Shown: in pieces, positions 22,640 through 29,993 of the stretch | Position numbering within the stretch: the stretch's first letter is position 1 | Layout of the letters: the number at the start of each line of letters is the position of its first letter | Assembly (NCBI GenBank): GCA_964560085.1 | Contig: CAZLKF010000011.1 | Location: 1 to 29,993, forward strand | Length of the DNA stretch: 29,993 nt | Origin: RUG11241 sp964560085 | GTDB lineage: Bacteria; Bacillota_I; Bacilli_A; RF39; UBA660 | Direction of reading: 5' to 3' | Translations under genes and position numbers: made by a program | Notes under the pieces: model-generated | What the model saw: only the letters and a program-made list of their open reading frames with translations | Told to the model about the DNA's origin: nothing | Database searches by the model: none

Positions 22640-22651
22640 CAATCTCTTTTT
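22620..22651. terminator. Bidirectional terminator
   Basis: AAAAAGAGATTGTT and AACAATCTCTTTTT form a perfect 14-bp inverted repeat with a 4-base loop, serving the converging acyltransferase and SPFH genes. Confidence 0.88.
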
Positions 22652-22663
22652 GATTACAAATAC

Positions 22664-23881
22664 TTAGTATAATTTATTTCCACAATTTCCACAGAATTTT
22701 CCAACAACTGGAGTGCCACAATTTGGACAGAATTTTGGAATATTCCCAACGACTTCAGTAGGATGTGATGTTTCTACTGGAGTTTCTTTTTGAACATTTT
22801 CTTCACTAACAGATTCATTAGTGACTTCATTCTTGTTAAAAATTGTTCCTGGTTCTGGCATATTTGTTTGTGGATTATAAGCAGTATTATTATTTCCTTG
22901 ATTGACAGCACCTATAACAGTAGCTCCTTGGTTTTGAGCCATTCCCATCCCCATAAAGCCCATCATTGCACCAGATTCATTGCTAGCGGCACTTTTCATT
23001 GCATCAGCTGTTGCACTAGCCATTAAACCAGACTGCAAATTAGAATTTGCAAAAATTGTTGCATCATCAATTTTACTAACACGTGCCATTGATTCATCTG
23101 TTAAATTAATATCAGCAATAGCAACGTCTTTTATTTCTAGACCATACATTTGCTTCCACGATTCATCTAGGCAAACATTCATTTCGTCAGATAAGTCGCT
23201 TCCGTATAATCCCATATCACCAAAAGTAACTTTATTTTTACGCATAACAACTGAAATTGCTTGCGTAAGTTTTTCAATAAATTTGCTTTTTAGTTGAGAA
23301 CCAACTATTTCATCATAAGTAACTGTATCTTTTGGATTAGCACCAATTACTTGATTAACTAAAACGATTGGATCTACTACTTTAAAGGCATATTCACCAA
23401 AGAATGTAACTTCTAACATTCCATATTTTTCATCAGTAATTTTTTTTGGTTGTGGTGAACCAAATTTGTTACCAGTGATTGTTAACAAATTAACATAATA
23501 AACACGTTGATCCTTAGCAGTTTGTCCACCATAGGTAAAACGTTTACCAATAGTTTTAAATGTATCAATTATTCCTTTACCTAAACCGCCGTAAAAAATA
23601 CTTGGTTCACTACTTGTATCAAAAACAAATGTTCCTGGTTCAGCTGAAAATTCTTTGATTTCGCCATTGTCGATAATCATCATTGCCATCCCACTTGGAA
23701 TAACAATGCCACTGCCATTAGATATTACATTCTCAGATGGATTTTTATTGCCATTCCCGTGATTAATGACACCTCTTTGAATTAAGACACCATTATCCAT
23801 GGCAGGACAAGTAACGAACTCTTTAAATTGATCGCCTAATGCACTAGATGTTGAACCGATTAAAGATTTAATAAGTCCCAT
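22664..23881 (-). CDS. SPFH-domain protein with C-terminal zinc ribbon (YdjI-like)
   Basis: A 405-residue protein. The N-terminus MGLIKSLIGSTSSALGDQFK and the long SPFH/band-7-type domain (about 30-290, with FVFDTSSEPSIFYGGLGKGI, QRVYYVN, and DIALTDES-like IADINLTDES) match the Bacillus YdjI family, once labelled virion core-like. It then has an Ala/Met-rich stretch (ESGAMMGFMGMGMAQNQGA), an acidic low-complexity linker and a zinc ribbon Cys-x2-Cys-x8-Cys-x2-Cys at the end. YdjI is tied to membrane-stress responses and recruited to the membrane. A longer frame starts upstream, but AGAGGT and a promoter place the start at 23881. The upstream gene is a small membrane protein. Confidence 0.85.
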   Translation of the reverse strand: MGLIKSLIGSTSSALGDQFKEFVTCPAMDNGVLIQRGVINHGNGNKNPSENVISNGSGIVIPSGMAMMIIDNGEIKEFSAEPGTFVFDTSSEPSIFYGGLGKGIIDTFKTIGKRFTYGGQTAKDQRVYYVNLLTITGNKFGSPQPKKITDEKYGMLEVTFFGEYAFKVVDPIVLVNQVIGANPKDTVTYDEIVGSQLKSKFIEKLTQAISVVMRKNKVTFGDMGLYGSDLSDEMNVCLDESWKQMYGLEIKDVAIADINLTDESMARVSKIDDATIFANSNLQSGLMASATADAMKSAASNESGAMMGFMGMGMAQNQGATVIGAVNQGNNNTAYNPQTNMPEPGTIFNKNEVTNESVSEENVQKETPVETSHPTEVVGNIPKFCPNCGTPVVGKFCGNCGNKLY

Positions 23882-23909
23882 AAAATACCTCTTTTCTATC
23901 AATAAAAAA

Positions 23910-23938
23910 ATTATAGCATATTTTTTCGATGATTGCAA
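23910..23938 (-). promoter_or_regulatory. Sigma-A-type promoter of the SPFH gene
   Basis: On the minus strand TTGCAA (23933-23938), a 17-base spacer, then TATAAT (23910-23915) preceded by TGC, an extended -10. Confidence 0.7.
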
Positions 23939-23967
23939 TAAAAAAGGAATCCGAGTAGATTCCTTTT
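23936..23967 (-). terminator. Terminator between the membrane-protein and SPFH genes
   Basis: On the minus strand AAAAGGAATC pairs with GATTCCTTTT across a 6-base loop, followed by a T-run that overlaps the -35 of the SPFH promoter. The two genes are thus separate units, or linked by readthrough. Confidence 0.75.
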
Positions 23968-23979
23968 GATGTAACAAAA

Positions 23980-24483
23980 TTACTTAGTTGCTGTATATTT
24001 ATCTTTTACCACATTATATAATTTTAGTTGATATTCATAATAAATTTCAATATTTGATTCATAGCCTAAAGTCATCTTCGGCATTGGAGTTGTGGCTTTT
24101 ATTTTTGGATAAATAATATTGATTTGCTCTGAAATTTTTCCATAATAATCTTTAAAATCCTTATGTTCGTCAGTCAAAGAATTAACATATTTTGTATGGT
24201 TATCAAATTCCTTATAATATAGATCACAATTTGTTAGAACTTCGTCTATATTAATTGTTGCTCCCTCAATTCCTGTACCATCAGTTCCATACCAATAAAT
24301 CGGATCAACACACTTATTCCACATATTAGTAACCCAGTCATTAGTTGTTATTATTTTATCGTAATTTCCCTCACGAAGAGTATTACAACCTTTTAAAACA
24401 AATAAAATTATTACAAAAATCACAATTATTCCGATAATATAGAGTACCCAAAATAATTGCTTTTTTGTTTCTTCATTAGCCAT
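23980..24483 (-). CDS. Small single-pass membrane protein, function unknown
   Basis: A 167-residue protein with a short cytoplasmic N-terminus (MANEETKKQ), one transmembrane helix at about 10-31 (LFWVLYIIGIIVIFVIILFV), and an outer domain of about 130 residues that is mostly helical, with conserved-looking Trp/Cys (NDWVTNMWNKCVDPIYWYG). A cysteine follows the helix (KGC), but the preceding segment is not a typical lipobox and cleavage is unlikely. The gene precedes the SPFH gene on the same strand, which hints at a shared membrane-stress role; that link is inferred only. I recognise no family. Confidence 0.7.
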   Translation of the reverse strand: MANEETKKQLFWVLYIIGIIVIFVIILFVLKGCNTLREGNYDKIITTNDWVTNMWNKCVDPIYWYGTDGTGIEGATINIDEVLTNCDLYYKEFDNHTKYVNSLTDEHKDFKDYYGKISEQINIIYPKIKATTPMPKMTLGYESNIEIYYEYQLKLYNVVKDKYTATK

Positions 24484-24507
24484 ATAAATACCTCACTATT
24501 CTCTAAA

Positions 24508-24516
24508 ATTATAGCA
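24508..24516 (-). promoter_or_regulatory. Extended -10 promoter of the small membrane protein gene
   Basis: On the minus strand TGC-TATAAT, about 25 bases before the ATG, with a GAGGT ribosome binding site between. The -35 region is weak. Confidence 0.5.
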
Positions 24517-24599
24517 TAGTTTAAAGAATTATAAAAGACAAAATAATAATAAATAGCATAATTTTGACTTTTCTTGTATAATGATAATGAGGTGATTAT

Positions 24600-25490
24600 A
24601 TGACATTAGTAATAATGGCGGCAGGAATGGGAAGCCGTTTTGGAGGATTAAAACAAATTGAACCAGTAGGACCTAATGGAGAAATAATAATTGATTATTC
24701 TATTTATGATGCAATTTTAGCAGGATTTACAAAAGTTGTTTTTATAATTAAAGAAGAGAATTATGAAATTTTTAAGGAGACAATAGGTAATAAAATAGAG
24801 AATAAAATCGATGTTGATTATGTATTTCAAAAAAATGACAATATTTATGAAATGACTAGGGTAAAAGTTGAAAGATTAAAACCATTTGGAACTGCTCATG
24901 CAATCCTTTGTGCAAAAGATAGTGTCAATGAGAATTTTGCTGTTATTAATGCTGACGATTTCTATGGACGTGATGCTTATTTGAAAATTGCAGAATTTTT
25001 AAAAAATAATCATAATGATAATCAATATGCTATGGTTGGTTATTTAAACAAGAATACAATTACTGACAATGGATCTGTAAAAAGAGGAATTTGTCATATG
25101 GAAAGTGGATATTTAACTGATTTAGTTGAAAGCGTTATTGAAAAACATGAGAATAAGTATATTGCAACTCCATTATCTGGTGCCGATTCATTTGAAATAG
25201 AAGAAGATCAACTTGTTTCTATGAATATGTTTGGATTTACACCTAAAATATTTAATTATTTAGAAGAAAAATTAAAGGTTTTTGTTTTACAAAATAAAGA
25301 TAATTTAGATACTTGTGAATATTTAATACCTGCTGTTGTTTGCGAACAAATAAAATCAAAAGAAGCGGTAGTAAAGGTATTATCAACATCAGCTGTTTGG
25401 CATGGAATAACTTATCGTGCTGATAAAGAACTAGTAGTAAATTCTATTGGAGATTTAGTTGCAAAGGGTGAATATCCAAGTAAACTATAA
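24600..25490 (+). CDS. Sugar-phosphate nucleotidyltransferase-like protein
   Basis: A 296-residue cytoplasmic GT-A-fold nucleotidyltransferase. The nucleotide-binding loop AAGMGSRFGGLKQ (7-19) includes the activating Arg13 and Lys18; NADDFYG carries the metal-binding Asp119-Asp120; GTAHAI (about 99-104) is the base/sugar contact region. Such enzymes make NDP-sugars from NTP and sugar 1-phosphate, here perhaps UDP-glucose-type, but the sequence is shorter and different from classical GalU, so the substrate is open. It has a GAGGTG ribosome binding site, a TATAAT at 24577-24582 without a good -35, and a terminator downstream. It converges on the LtaS-like gene and may supply sugars for envelope glycopolymers. 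Confidence 0.8.
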   Translation: MTLVIMAAGMGSRFGGLKQIEPVGPNGEIIIDYSIYDAILAGFTKVVFIIKEENYEIFKETIGNKIENKIDVDYVFQKNDNIYEMTRVKVERLKPFGTAHAILCAKDSVNENFAVINADDFYGRDAYLKIAEFLKNNHNDNQYAMVGYLNKNTITDNGSVKRGICHMESGYLTDLVESVIEKHENKYIATPLSGADSFEIEEDQLVSMNMFGFTPKIFNYLEEKLKVFVLQNKDNLDTCEYLIPAVVCEQIKSKEAVVKVLSTSAVWHGITYRADKELVVNSIGDLVAKGEYPSKL

Positions 25491-25535
25491 TTTAAATAAT
25501 ATCATTTTAATTGTTGATGTTGTTAAAATTCAATG

Positions 25536-25567
25536 AAAAAAAGGGAAAAATAACTTTCTCTTTTTTT
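25536..25567 (+). terminator. Terminator of the nucleotidyltransferase gene
   Basis: AAAAAAAGGGAAA pairs with TTTCTCTTTTTTT (one G-T wobble) around a short AT loop, ending in seven Ts. It may also act weakly on the converging gene. Confidence 0.65.
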
Positions 25568-25590
25568 GATAAAACATATATGTTTTTTTA

Positions 25591-27501
25591 TTATTTTGTA
25601 GCTTTAAGTTTTAATGTTTCAAAATAATTATACTTTAAGGTTAAATCGTTTTTTTGAATTAAATAATTAACATAATTGTTTTTTTCTTCTAGTTCTTCTT
25701 TATTCATTGAACATGAATTATTTTTATCATCGATGTAACAATTACCATCATACCATGAATAATCACTGAAGAACACCAAACCATCATAGTTTTTATCCAG
25801 AGCATCATTTCCAATGTAGTAGTCTTTTATATAATTTATTCCAAATAAATTTAAAACTGTTGGTAAAATATCTAATTGCGAGGTAACATCAGTAATATTT
25901 ACTTTTTTCATATCCTTTTTATAGATTACAAATGGTGTTTGATTAATTAAATTATTCTCTGTATTTTTGTGATTACTTAAAATTTCTTCATCAGAAACTG
26001 TATATAAATAATGATCAGTGAAAATGACAAGAACAGTATTGCTCGTTAATTCTTCCTTTTCCAAAGAATCTAATATTAAACCAATCATATCGTCAGTTTC
26101 TTTTGCTTGTCTTTTAATACAATCTTCTTCAGTTAAATCGTTCAAATCATTCTTTTCTATTAGTCCGTTTTCTAAATCTTTATTTAGTAATTGGCGACAA
26201 ACTCCTCTTTTATTTGAAAAAGGCATATGATTAGAATAAGTAATTAGATAATTAGCAAATTTTCCTTGTTGTTTAAACATTAAATCATAAAAATTCTCAT
26301 TCTTAATTAATTCAGTATCTAAATAGTATGAATAATCGTCATACTCATCTGAATCTTTAAGGCTATAATAATTGTCATACCCCCAGTTACTATAATTGAT
26401 TCCTCTGGAATAATACTCACTTGAATTCATATGGAATGCATTGACATTGTAATCTTCATTTTTTAGTAAATTTGCTAAAGAATAAGTAAAAGCATTTTTA
26501 TTGAAAGTGTAAGCATTTTGGTTATATGTTATTGGAGTTACAAAGCCAGTATTAACTGCAAATTCAGAATTAAAAGTTGAGCCGCCACCATTATAGTAAG
26601 AAAAATGCTTGGTAAAGTTAATTGAATTATCTAACATCCCATATAAATTAGGCATTACCTCATTTGTTACAAGCCAATTATCAATCCCTTCTAACTGAAT
26701 AAAAAGTACGTTATTATCTTTGAATAATCCAGTATAAGCGTTTTGCTCACCAGCTTTGATGTAAGAATATGATTTTTCTAAAAAATCTAATTCAGTTTCA
26801 TTTTGAGGTTCTTTACTTTTTAGGAATGTTACATAAAAATTTCTGAATGAATATTCATATAAACCTGTGATGCTAAAACTTTTGTTGCTATCATTAAATC
26901 TTTGATAAACATTTTGAGCATTTTTCCAAGTGTTCCATGATAACTCTTTGTTTGAAGGACCATATAAAAGTGGTAATAAGGCATGAATAATGATAAAAAT
27001 AAAACAAGATAAAATAATTTTACGACCGTTGCTTTTATTGTTATTTGGGAAAATTTTGATAGCAACATACGATAAGAAGATAAAAATGAGCATATTCACA
27101 ACAATAAAAATATTGGTATTTTCAATAGCATCATTTATATAAGAACTTGCTTCACCAGCTAAACTTATAAGTGAAAAATCGAAAAAATTGTTTGTTGTTG
27201 AATAATAAACGCCATTGCAAGCGTATAAAGCAAAAGCCCCAATTAAAAAAATAATGTAAATTGTTATTCCAATTTTCTTATTTAAGTTTAAGCAAATTGT
27301 AATCATTAAAAAAATCCATACTGCCGTAAAAAAAGATGGCATTAAAAGTGAAAATGGAAAATAAAATATTTCACTTCCAAATATTTGCAAACTAAAATCC
27401 AACCAAATAAAGGGCAATATTAAAAATAATATTTCTTGATTTTTAATACAAAAATTTTTTAATTTTAAAAATATATTTTCATTTTTAGAATTGTTTTTCA
27501 T
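25591..27501 (-). CDS. LtaS-family sulfatase-type membrane phosphotransferase
   Basis: A 636-residue protein with five predicted N-terminal membrane helices (about 20-190) and an outer sulfatase-fold domain (about 260-600). Active-site residues match the lipoteichoic acid synthase family: Glu271 in IQLEG, the nucleophile Thr309 in GGGSTFNSEF, and Asp496-His497 in FTDHYLY; SNHMPF is also typical. LtaS polymerises glycerol-phosphate from phosphatidylglycerol. Related enzymes decorate glycans with phosphoglycerol or phosphoethanolamine, so the exact product is open. An in-frame ATG at 27519 lies inside the -10 element, so the start with a TTGGTGA ribosome binding site at 27501 is chosen. Confidence 0.88.
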   Translation of the reverse strand: MKNNSKNENIFLKLKNFCIKNQEILFLILPFIWLDFSLQIFGSEIFYFPFSLLMPSFFTAVWIFLMITICLNLNKKIGITIYIIFLIGAFALYACNGVYYSTTNNFFDFSLISLAGEASSYINDAIENTNIFIVVNMLIFIFLSYVAIKIFPNNNKSNGRKIILSCFIFIIIHALLPLLYGPSNKELSWNTWKNAQNVYQRFNDSNKSFSITGLYEYSFRNFYVTFLKSKEPQNETELDFLEKSYSYIKAGEQNAYTGLFKDNNVLFIQLEGIDNWLVTNEVMPNLYGMLDNSINFTKHFSYYNGGGSTFNSEFAVNTGFVTPITYNQNAYTFNKNAFTYSLANLLKNEDYNVNAFHMNSSEYYSRGINYSNWGYDNYYSLKDSDEYDDYSYYLDTELIKNENFYDLMFKQQGKFANYLITYSNHMPFSNKRGVCRQLLNKDLENGLIEKNDLNDLTEEDCIKRQAKETDDMIGLILDSLEKEELTSNTVLVIFTDHYLYTVSDEEILSNHKNTENNLINQTPFVIYKKDMKKVNITDVTSQLDILPTVLNLFGINYIKDYYIGNDALDKNYDGLVFFSDYSWYDGNCYIDDKNNSCSMNKEELEEKNNYVNYLIQKNDLTLKYNYFETLKLKATK

Positions 27502-27517
27502 GAGTTTCACCAACCGC

Positions 27518-27547
27518 ATTATATCACAACATTACTTTGAGTGTAAA
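27518..27547 (-). promoter_or_regulatory. Promoter of the LtaS-like gene
   Basis: On the minus strand TTTACA (27542-27547), an 18-base spacer and TGA-TATAAT (27518-27523). The -10 contains the upstream ATG, which decides the downstream start codon. Confidence 0.7.
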
Positions 27548-27638
27548 CTTTCACTTTTGTAGCAAATGATAATTTGCTTAAATATTTTGTTGAATAAAAA
27601 GGAAAATGTATTAATTTCTTTATTTTTTTTCAATATTT

Positions 27639-27647
27639 TGCTATAAT
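27639..27647 (+). promoter_or_regulatory. Extended -10 promoter of ftsK/spoIIIE
   Basis: TGC-TATAAT lies 23 bases before the chosen ATG. The first in-frame ATGs (27649, 27652) are at the expected transcription start and too early for a ribosome binding site. Confidence 0.55.
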
Positions 27648-27669
27648 TATGATGGTAGGAGGATACAAC

Positions 27670-29877
27670 ATGGCGAAAAAGAAAAAAAGAAAACAAGAAA
27701 AAATTGAAAAAAACAGTTATACAATAGAGATACTAGGCCTATTGTTAATTTTTATTATAGTTATTGGAATATGGGAAAAAGGAGCAATTGGTCGCATAAT
27801 TAGTAAATATGCAGTTTATTTGGCAGGTTCATGGTCTGTTGTATTTTTAGCACTTTTATCGACAATTGGTATTTATATGCTTGTTCATAGGAAAAAACCT
27901 AAATTACTAGGAATGCGCATTTTTGGTTTATATGTAGCACTATTAGGATGTTTGATTTTAGCTCATTCGAAAATGGTACAAATAACTGATGCAACTATAT
28001 TAGAAACCATTGAAGAAACATTAAATACTTTTATTGCAAACATGGATAGTAATACTTTGACGCCTGGTGGTGGTTTGATAGGCGCATTATTTGCAAGCGT
28101 TTTTGTTAAGCTTTTTGCAGTTGAAGGAACTTATGCGGTTGGAATAATTTTAATTATATATGGTTTTATTAAAGTTATTGGCTGTTCAGTAATTGATGTC
28201 TTAAAAGTTGTGTTTGCAAAATTAAAGAAATTATTTACTCGCAATGTTCACGAAAAAGAAAAAGCTGAAATTGAGGCAGTTGAAGATGAATATGAAAATG
28301 ATCATAAAGTGGTTGTTTCTTCAGTTGATGAATTAATTAGTACGACGGCTAATAAAGAAAAAGCAAATATTAAAAATGATGTTCACAATGAAGATATGTC
28401 AGATATTGAAATTTCAGGAGCAGGCTATATTTTTCCACCAATTAGTTTACTAAAAAAGCCGAACAATAAAAATGCTCATGAGAATCAAGCGCAAGTCAAA
28501 GAAAATGTGCTTATTTTAGAAAAGGTTTTTGAAGATTTTGGAGTTGAAGGGAAAGTAGTAGCTATCAATATTGGACCTGCTGTTACGCAATATGAAATGG
28601 AAATAAAGGCAGGAACTAAAGTCAGCAAGATATTAAGCTTAAACCGCGAAATCGCCTTAGCTTTAGGTGCTCGTGATGTTAGAATTCAAGCTCCAATTCC
28701 TGGAAAGAAAACTGTTGGTGTAGAACTTCCAAATAAAGTGACTTCACTAGTTACAGTACGTGAAATATTAGAATCTGTACCAAAAAATAAGGATGATAGT
28801 AAGTTGTTGGCTGTTTTAGGTCGCGACATTATGGGAAATCCAATATATTTTGAAATAAATAAAACTCCTCATTTGCTAGTCGCCGGAACAACCGGCTCTG
28901 GAAAATCAATATGTATTAATAGTATTATCATTTCTATTTTAATGAGAACAAAACCCGAAGAAGTAAAATTAATTTTGGTTGATCCTAAAAAAGTCGAATT
29001 AAGTGTTTATAATGGAACTCCACATTTAATGGCACCAGTTGTAACAGAGCCACGTAAAGCAAATATTGCTCTAAAAAAGGTTATTGTTGAAATGGAAAGA
29101 CGATATGATTTATTTAGTGAAAATAATGTTAAAAATATTGCTGGTTACAATTTACTAGTTGAAAAGAAAAACGAAACATTATTTGAAGATCAAAAAATGA
29201 GAAAAATGCCTTATATAGTTATAATAATTGATGAGCTTGCAGATTTGATGCTTGTTGCAGCAAAAGAAGTTGAGGATTCAATTACTAGAATTACGCAAAT
29301 GGCAAGAGCAGCAGGAATTCATTTAATTGTTGCAACCCAAAGACCTTCGACTGATGTAATTACTGGCTTAATTAAAGCTAATATTCCATCTAGAATATCT
29401 TTTGCAGTTTCAAATAGTATTGATTCAAGAACCATATTAGATATGATGGGTGCAGAAAAATTATTAGGTAAGGGAGATATGCTATTTTTACCACTAGGTG
29501 AAAATACACCACTTCGTGTTCAAGGAACATATATATCAGAAGAAGAAATTGCCAATGTTGTAAACTATACTGTAGCGCAACAGAAAGCACATTACGATAA
29601 CACATTAACTATGGATGATGAAGAAATGAATGCTACAACTATGGTTGATTCACGAGATGCAATGGAAGAACCATTATATAATGAGATAGTAGAATTTGTT
29701 GTAACCCAGGGTAAAGCAAGTGCATCGCTTTTACAACGTAAATTTCGTCTTGGATATAATAGAGCAGCAAGAGCAATAGATTTACTTGAAGATCGTGGTA
29801 TTGTAGGACCAAGTAATGGGTCAAAACCGCGTGAAGTTCTAGTTAAGGTTGAGTCAAAAAAAGAAGAAGATGAATAA
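27670..29877 (+). CDS. DNA translocase FtsK/SpoIIIE
   Basis: A 735-residue membrane-anchored DNA pump that moves chromosomes through the division or sporulation septum. There are four N-terminal membrane helices (about 20-175), a charged linker (to about 270), an alpha/beta motor with Walker A GTTGSGKS (406-413) and Walker B IIIDELADLM (Asp521, Glu522), MARAAGIHLIVATQRPS, and a C-terminal gamma winged helix (about 670-735, KASASLLQRKFRLGYNRAARAIDLLE) that reads polar DNA motifs. The ATG at 27670 follows GGAGGA. With sporulation genes nearby it may do the SpoIIIE job, but sequence alone cannot separate it from vegetative FtsK. No complete terminator follows; an IS-like sequence begins 16 bases after the stop. 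Confidence 0.95.
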   Translation: MAKKKKRKQEKIEKNSYTIEILGLLLIFIIVIGIWEKGAIGRIISKYAVYLAGSWSVVFLALLSTIGIYMLVHRKKPKLLGMRIFGLYVALLGCLILAHSKMVQITDATILETIEETLNTFIANMDSNTLTPGGGLIGALFASVFVKLFAVEGTYAVGIILIIYGFIKVIGCSVIDVLKVVFAKLKKLFTRNVHEKEKAEIEAVEDEYENDHKVVVSSVDELISTTANKEKANIKNDVHNEDMSDIEISGAGYIFPPISLLKKPNNKNAHENQAQVKENVLILEKVFEDFGVEGKVVAINIGPAVTQYEMEIKAGTKVSKILSLNREIALALGARDVRIQAPIPGKKTVGVELPNKVTSLVTVREILESVPKNKDDSKLLAVLGRDIMGNPIYFEINKTPHLLVAGTTGSGKSICINSIIISILMRTKPEEVKLILVDPKKVELSVYNGTPHLMAPVVTEPRKANIALKKVIVEMERRYDLFSENNVKNIAGYNLLVEKKNETLFEDQKMRKMPYIVIIIDELADLMLVAAKEVEDSITRITQMARAAGIHLIVATQRPSTDVITGLIKANIPSRISFAVSNSIDSRTILDMMGAEKLLGKGDMLFLPLGENTPLRVQGTYISEEEIANVVNYTVAQQKAHYDNTLTMDDEEMNATTMVDSRDAMEEPLYNEIVEFVVTQGKASASLLQRKFRLGYNRAARAIDLLEDRGIVGPSNGSKPREVLVKVESKKEEDE

Positions 29878-29892
29878 AAAAAAGCCATTTAT

Positions 29893-29993
29893 TGAACTGC
29901 ACCCCTTAGAGTAGACATTATAAAAAAGACAGTTCATAAAAAAAAATGATAAAATACACTTTCGAAAGGAGGTGTATTTTTAATGGCTTCAAA
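29893..29993 (+). mobile_element. Left end of a probable IS3-family insertion sequence (truncated by the window)
   Basis: TGAACTGCACCCC (29893-29905), followed by TTAGAGTAGACATTATAAAA, resembles terminal inverted repeats of IS3-family elements, which start with TG. About 90 bases in, AGGAGGTG precedes an ATG, where orfA of such elements begins. The ribosome binding site lies in the loop of a hairpin (AAAATACAC with GTGTATTTT). The right end and target duplication are outside the window. Confidence 0.65.
29983..29993 (+). CDS. Start of probable IS transposase orfA (partial)
   Basis: ATG GCT TCA AA, cut off by the window end after three codons. Position behind the IS-like end and a strong AGGAGGTG ribosome binding site suggest the HTH protein of an IS3-type transposase. 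Product not provable from three codons. Confidence 0.45.

Noticed and set aside
27649..27669. Earlier in-frame ATG codons for FtsK
   Set aside because: They overlap the predicted transcription start and the GGAGGA ribosome binding site of the ATG at 27670.

Overview
The window is about 30 kb of very AT-rich DNA, probably from an uncultured, spore-forming, gut-type low-GC Bacillota (class Bacilli, in the Erysipelotrichales/RF39-like neighbourhood). The evidence is the gene content: a dnaB-dnaI-thrS cluster, a T-box leader, an LtaS-like sulfatase, an FtsK/SpoIIIE translocase, and SpoIIIAH, GerE and GerM homologues. AGGTG/GGAG-type ribosome binding sites and TATAAT promoters also fit. Reading frames use the standard bacterial code, and TGA ends the metallophosphoesterase. 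A run of exactly 100 N inside a repeat marks a scaffolded draft or metagenomic assembly. The lineage is inferred from gene content only.

Layout. Positions 1-1340 hold two terminator-like hairpins, tRNA-Ser(GCU), and a leftward yidD-lipoprotein pair; the lipoprotein resembles a zinc/manganese-binding protein but has lost the usual ligands. Positions 1431-9084 are housekeeping and rightward: rnc, yebC, then dnaB, dnaI, an RNB-domain (RNase II/R-like) protein in the place Bacillus gives to ytxC, a T-box, a small coiled-coil ORF and a TGS-less thrS. A leftward metallophosphoesterase follows. Positions 10020-11806 are a sporulation block (spoIIIAH, gerE, gerM), with a sigma-K-like promoter before gerE. 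After tRNA-Arg(UCU) comes a 1642-residue protein (12122-17050) made of about ten degenerate helical repeats, an unfamiliar His/Cys-containing middle domain and a C-terminal HD phosphohydrolase domain, followed by a small overlapping acidic ORF.

Positions 17459-22639 look like surface biology: a lipoprotein, a leftward two-gene operon for a collagen-like BclA-type protein (with the assembly gap) and a glycosyltransferase-TPR protein joined by a TAATG stop/start overlap, then a membrane O-acyltransferase with two SGNH domains, the second apparently dead. Positions 22664-29877 carry an SPFH/zinc-ribbon protein, a small membrane protein, a sugar-nucleotidyltransferase-like protein, an LtaS-family sulfatase and FtsK/SpoIIIE. 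The window ends in the left end of an apparent IS3-family element that begins 16 bases after the ftsK stop.

The best candidates for undescribed biology are the repeat/middle/HD giant protein with its small partner, the RNB protein in the replication-initiation operon, and the collagen/glycosyltransferase pair read together with the sporulation genes as a likely spore-surface glycoprotein system.
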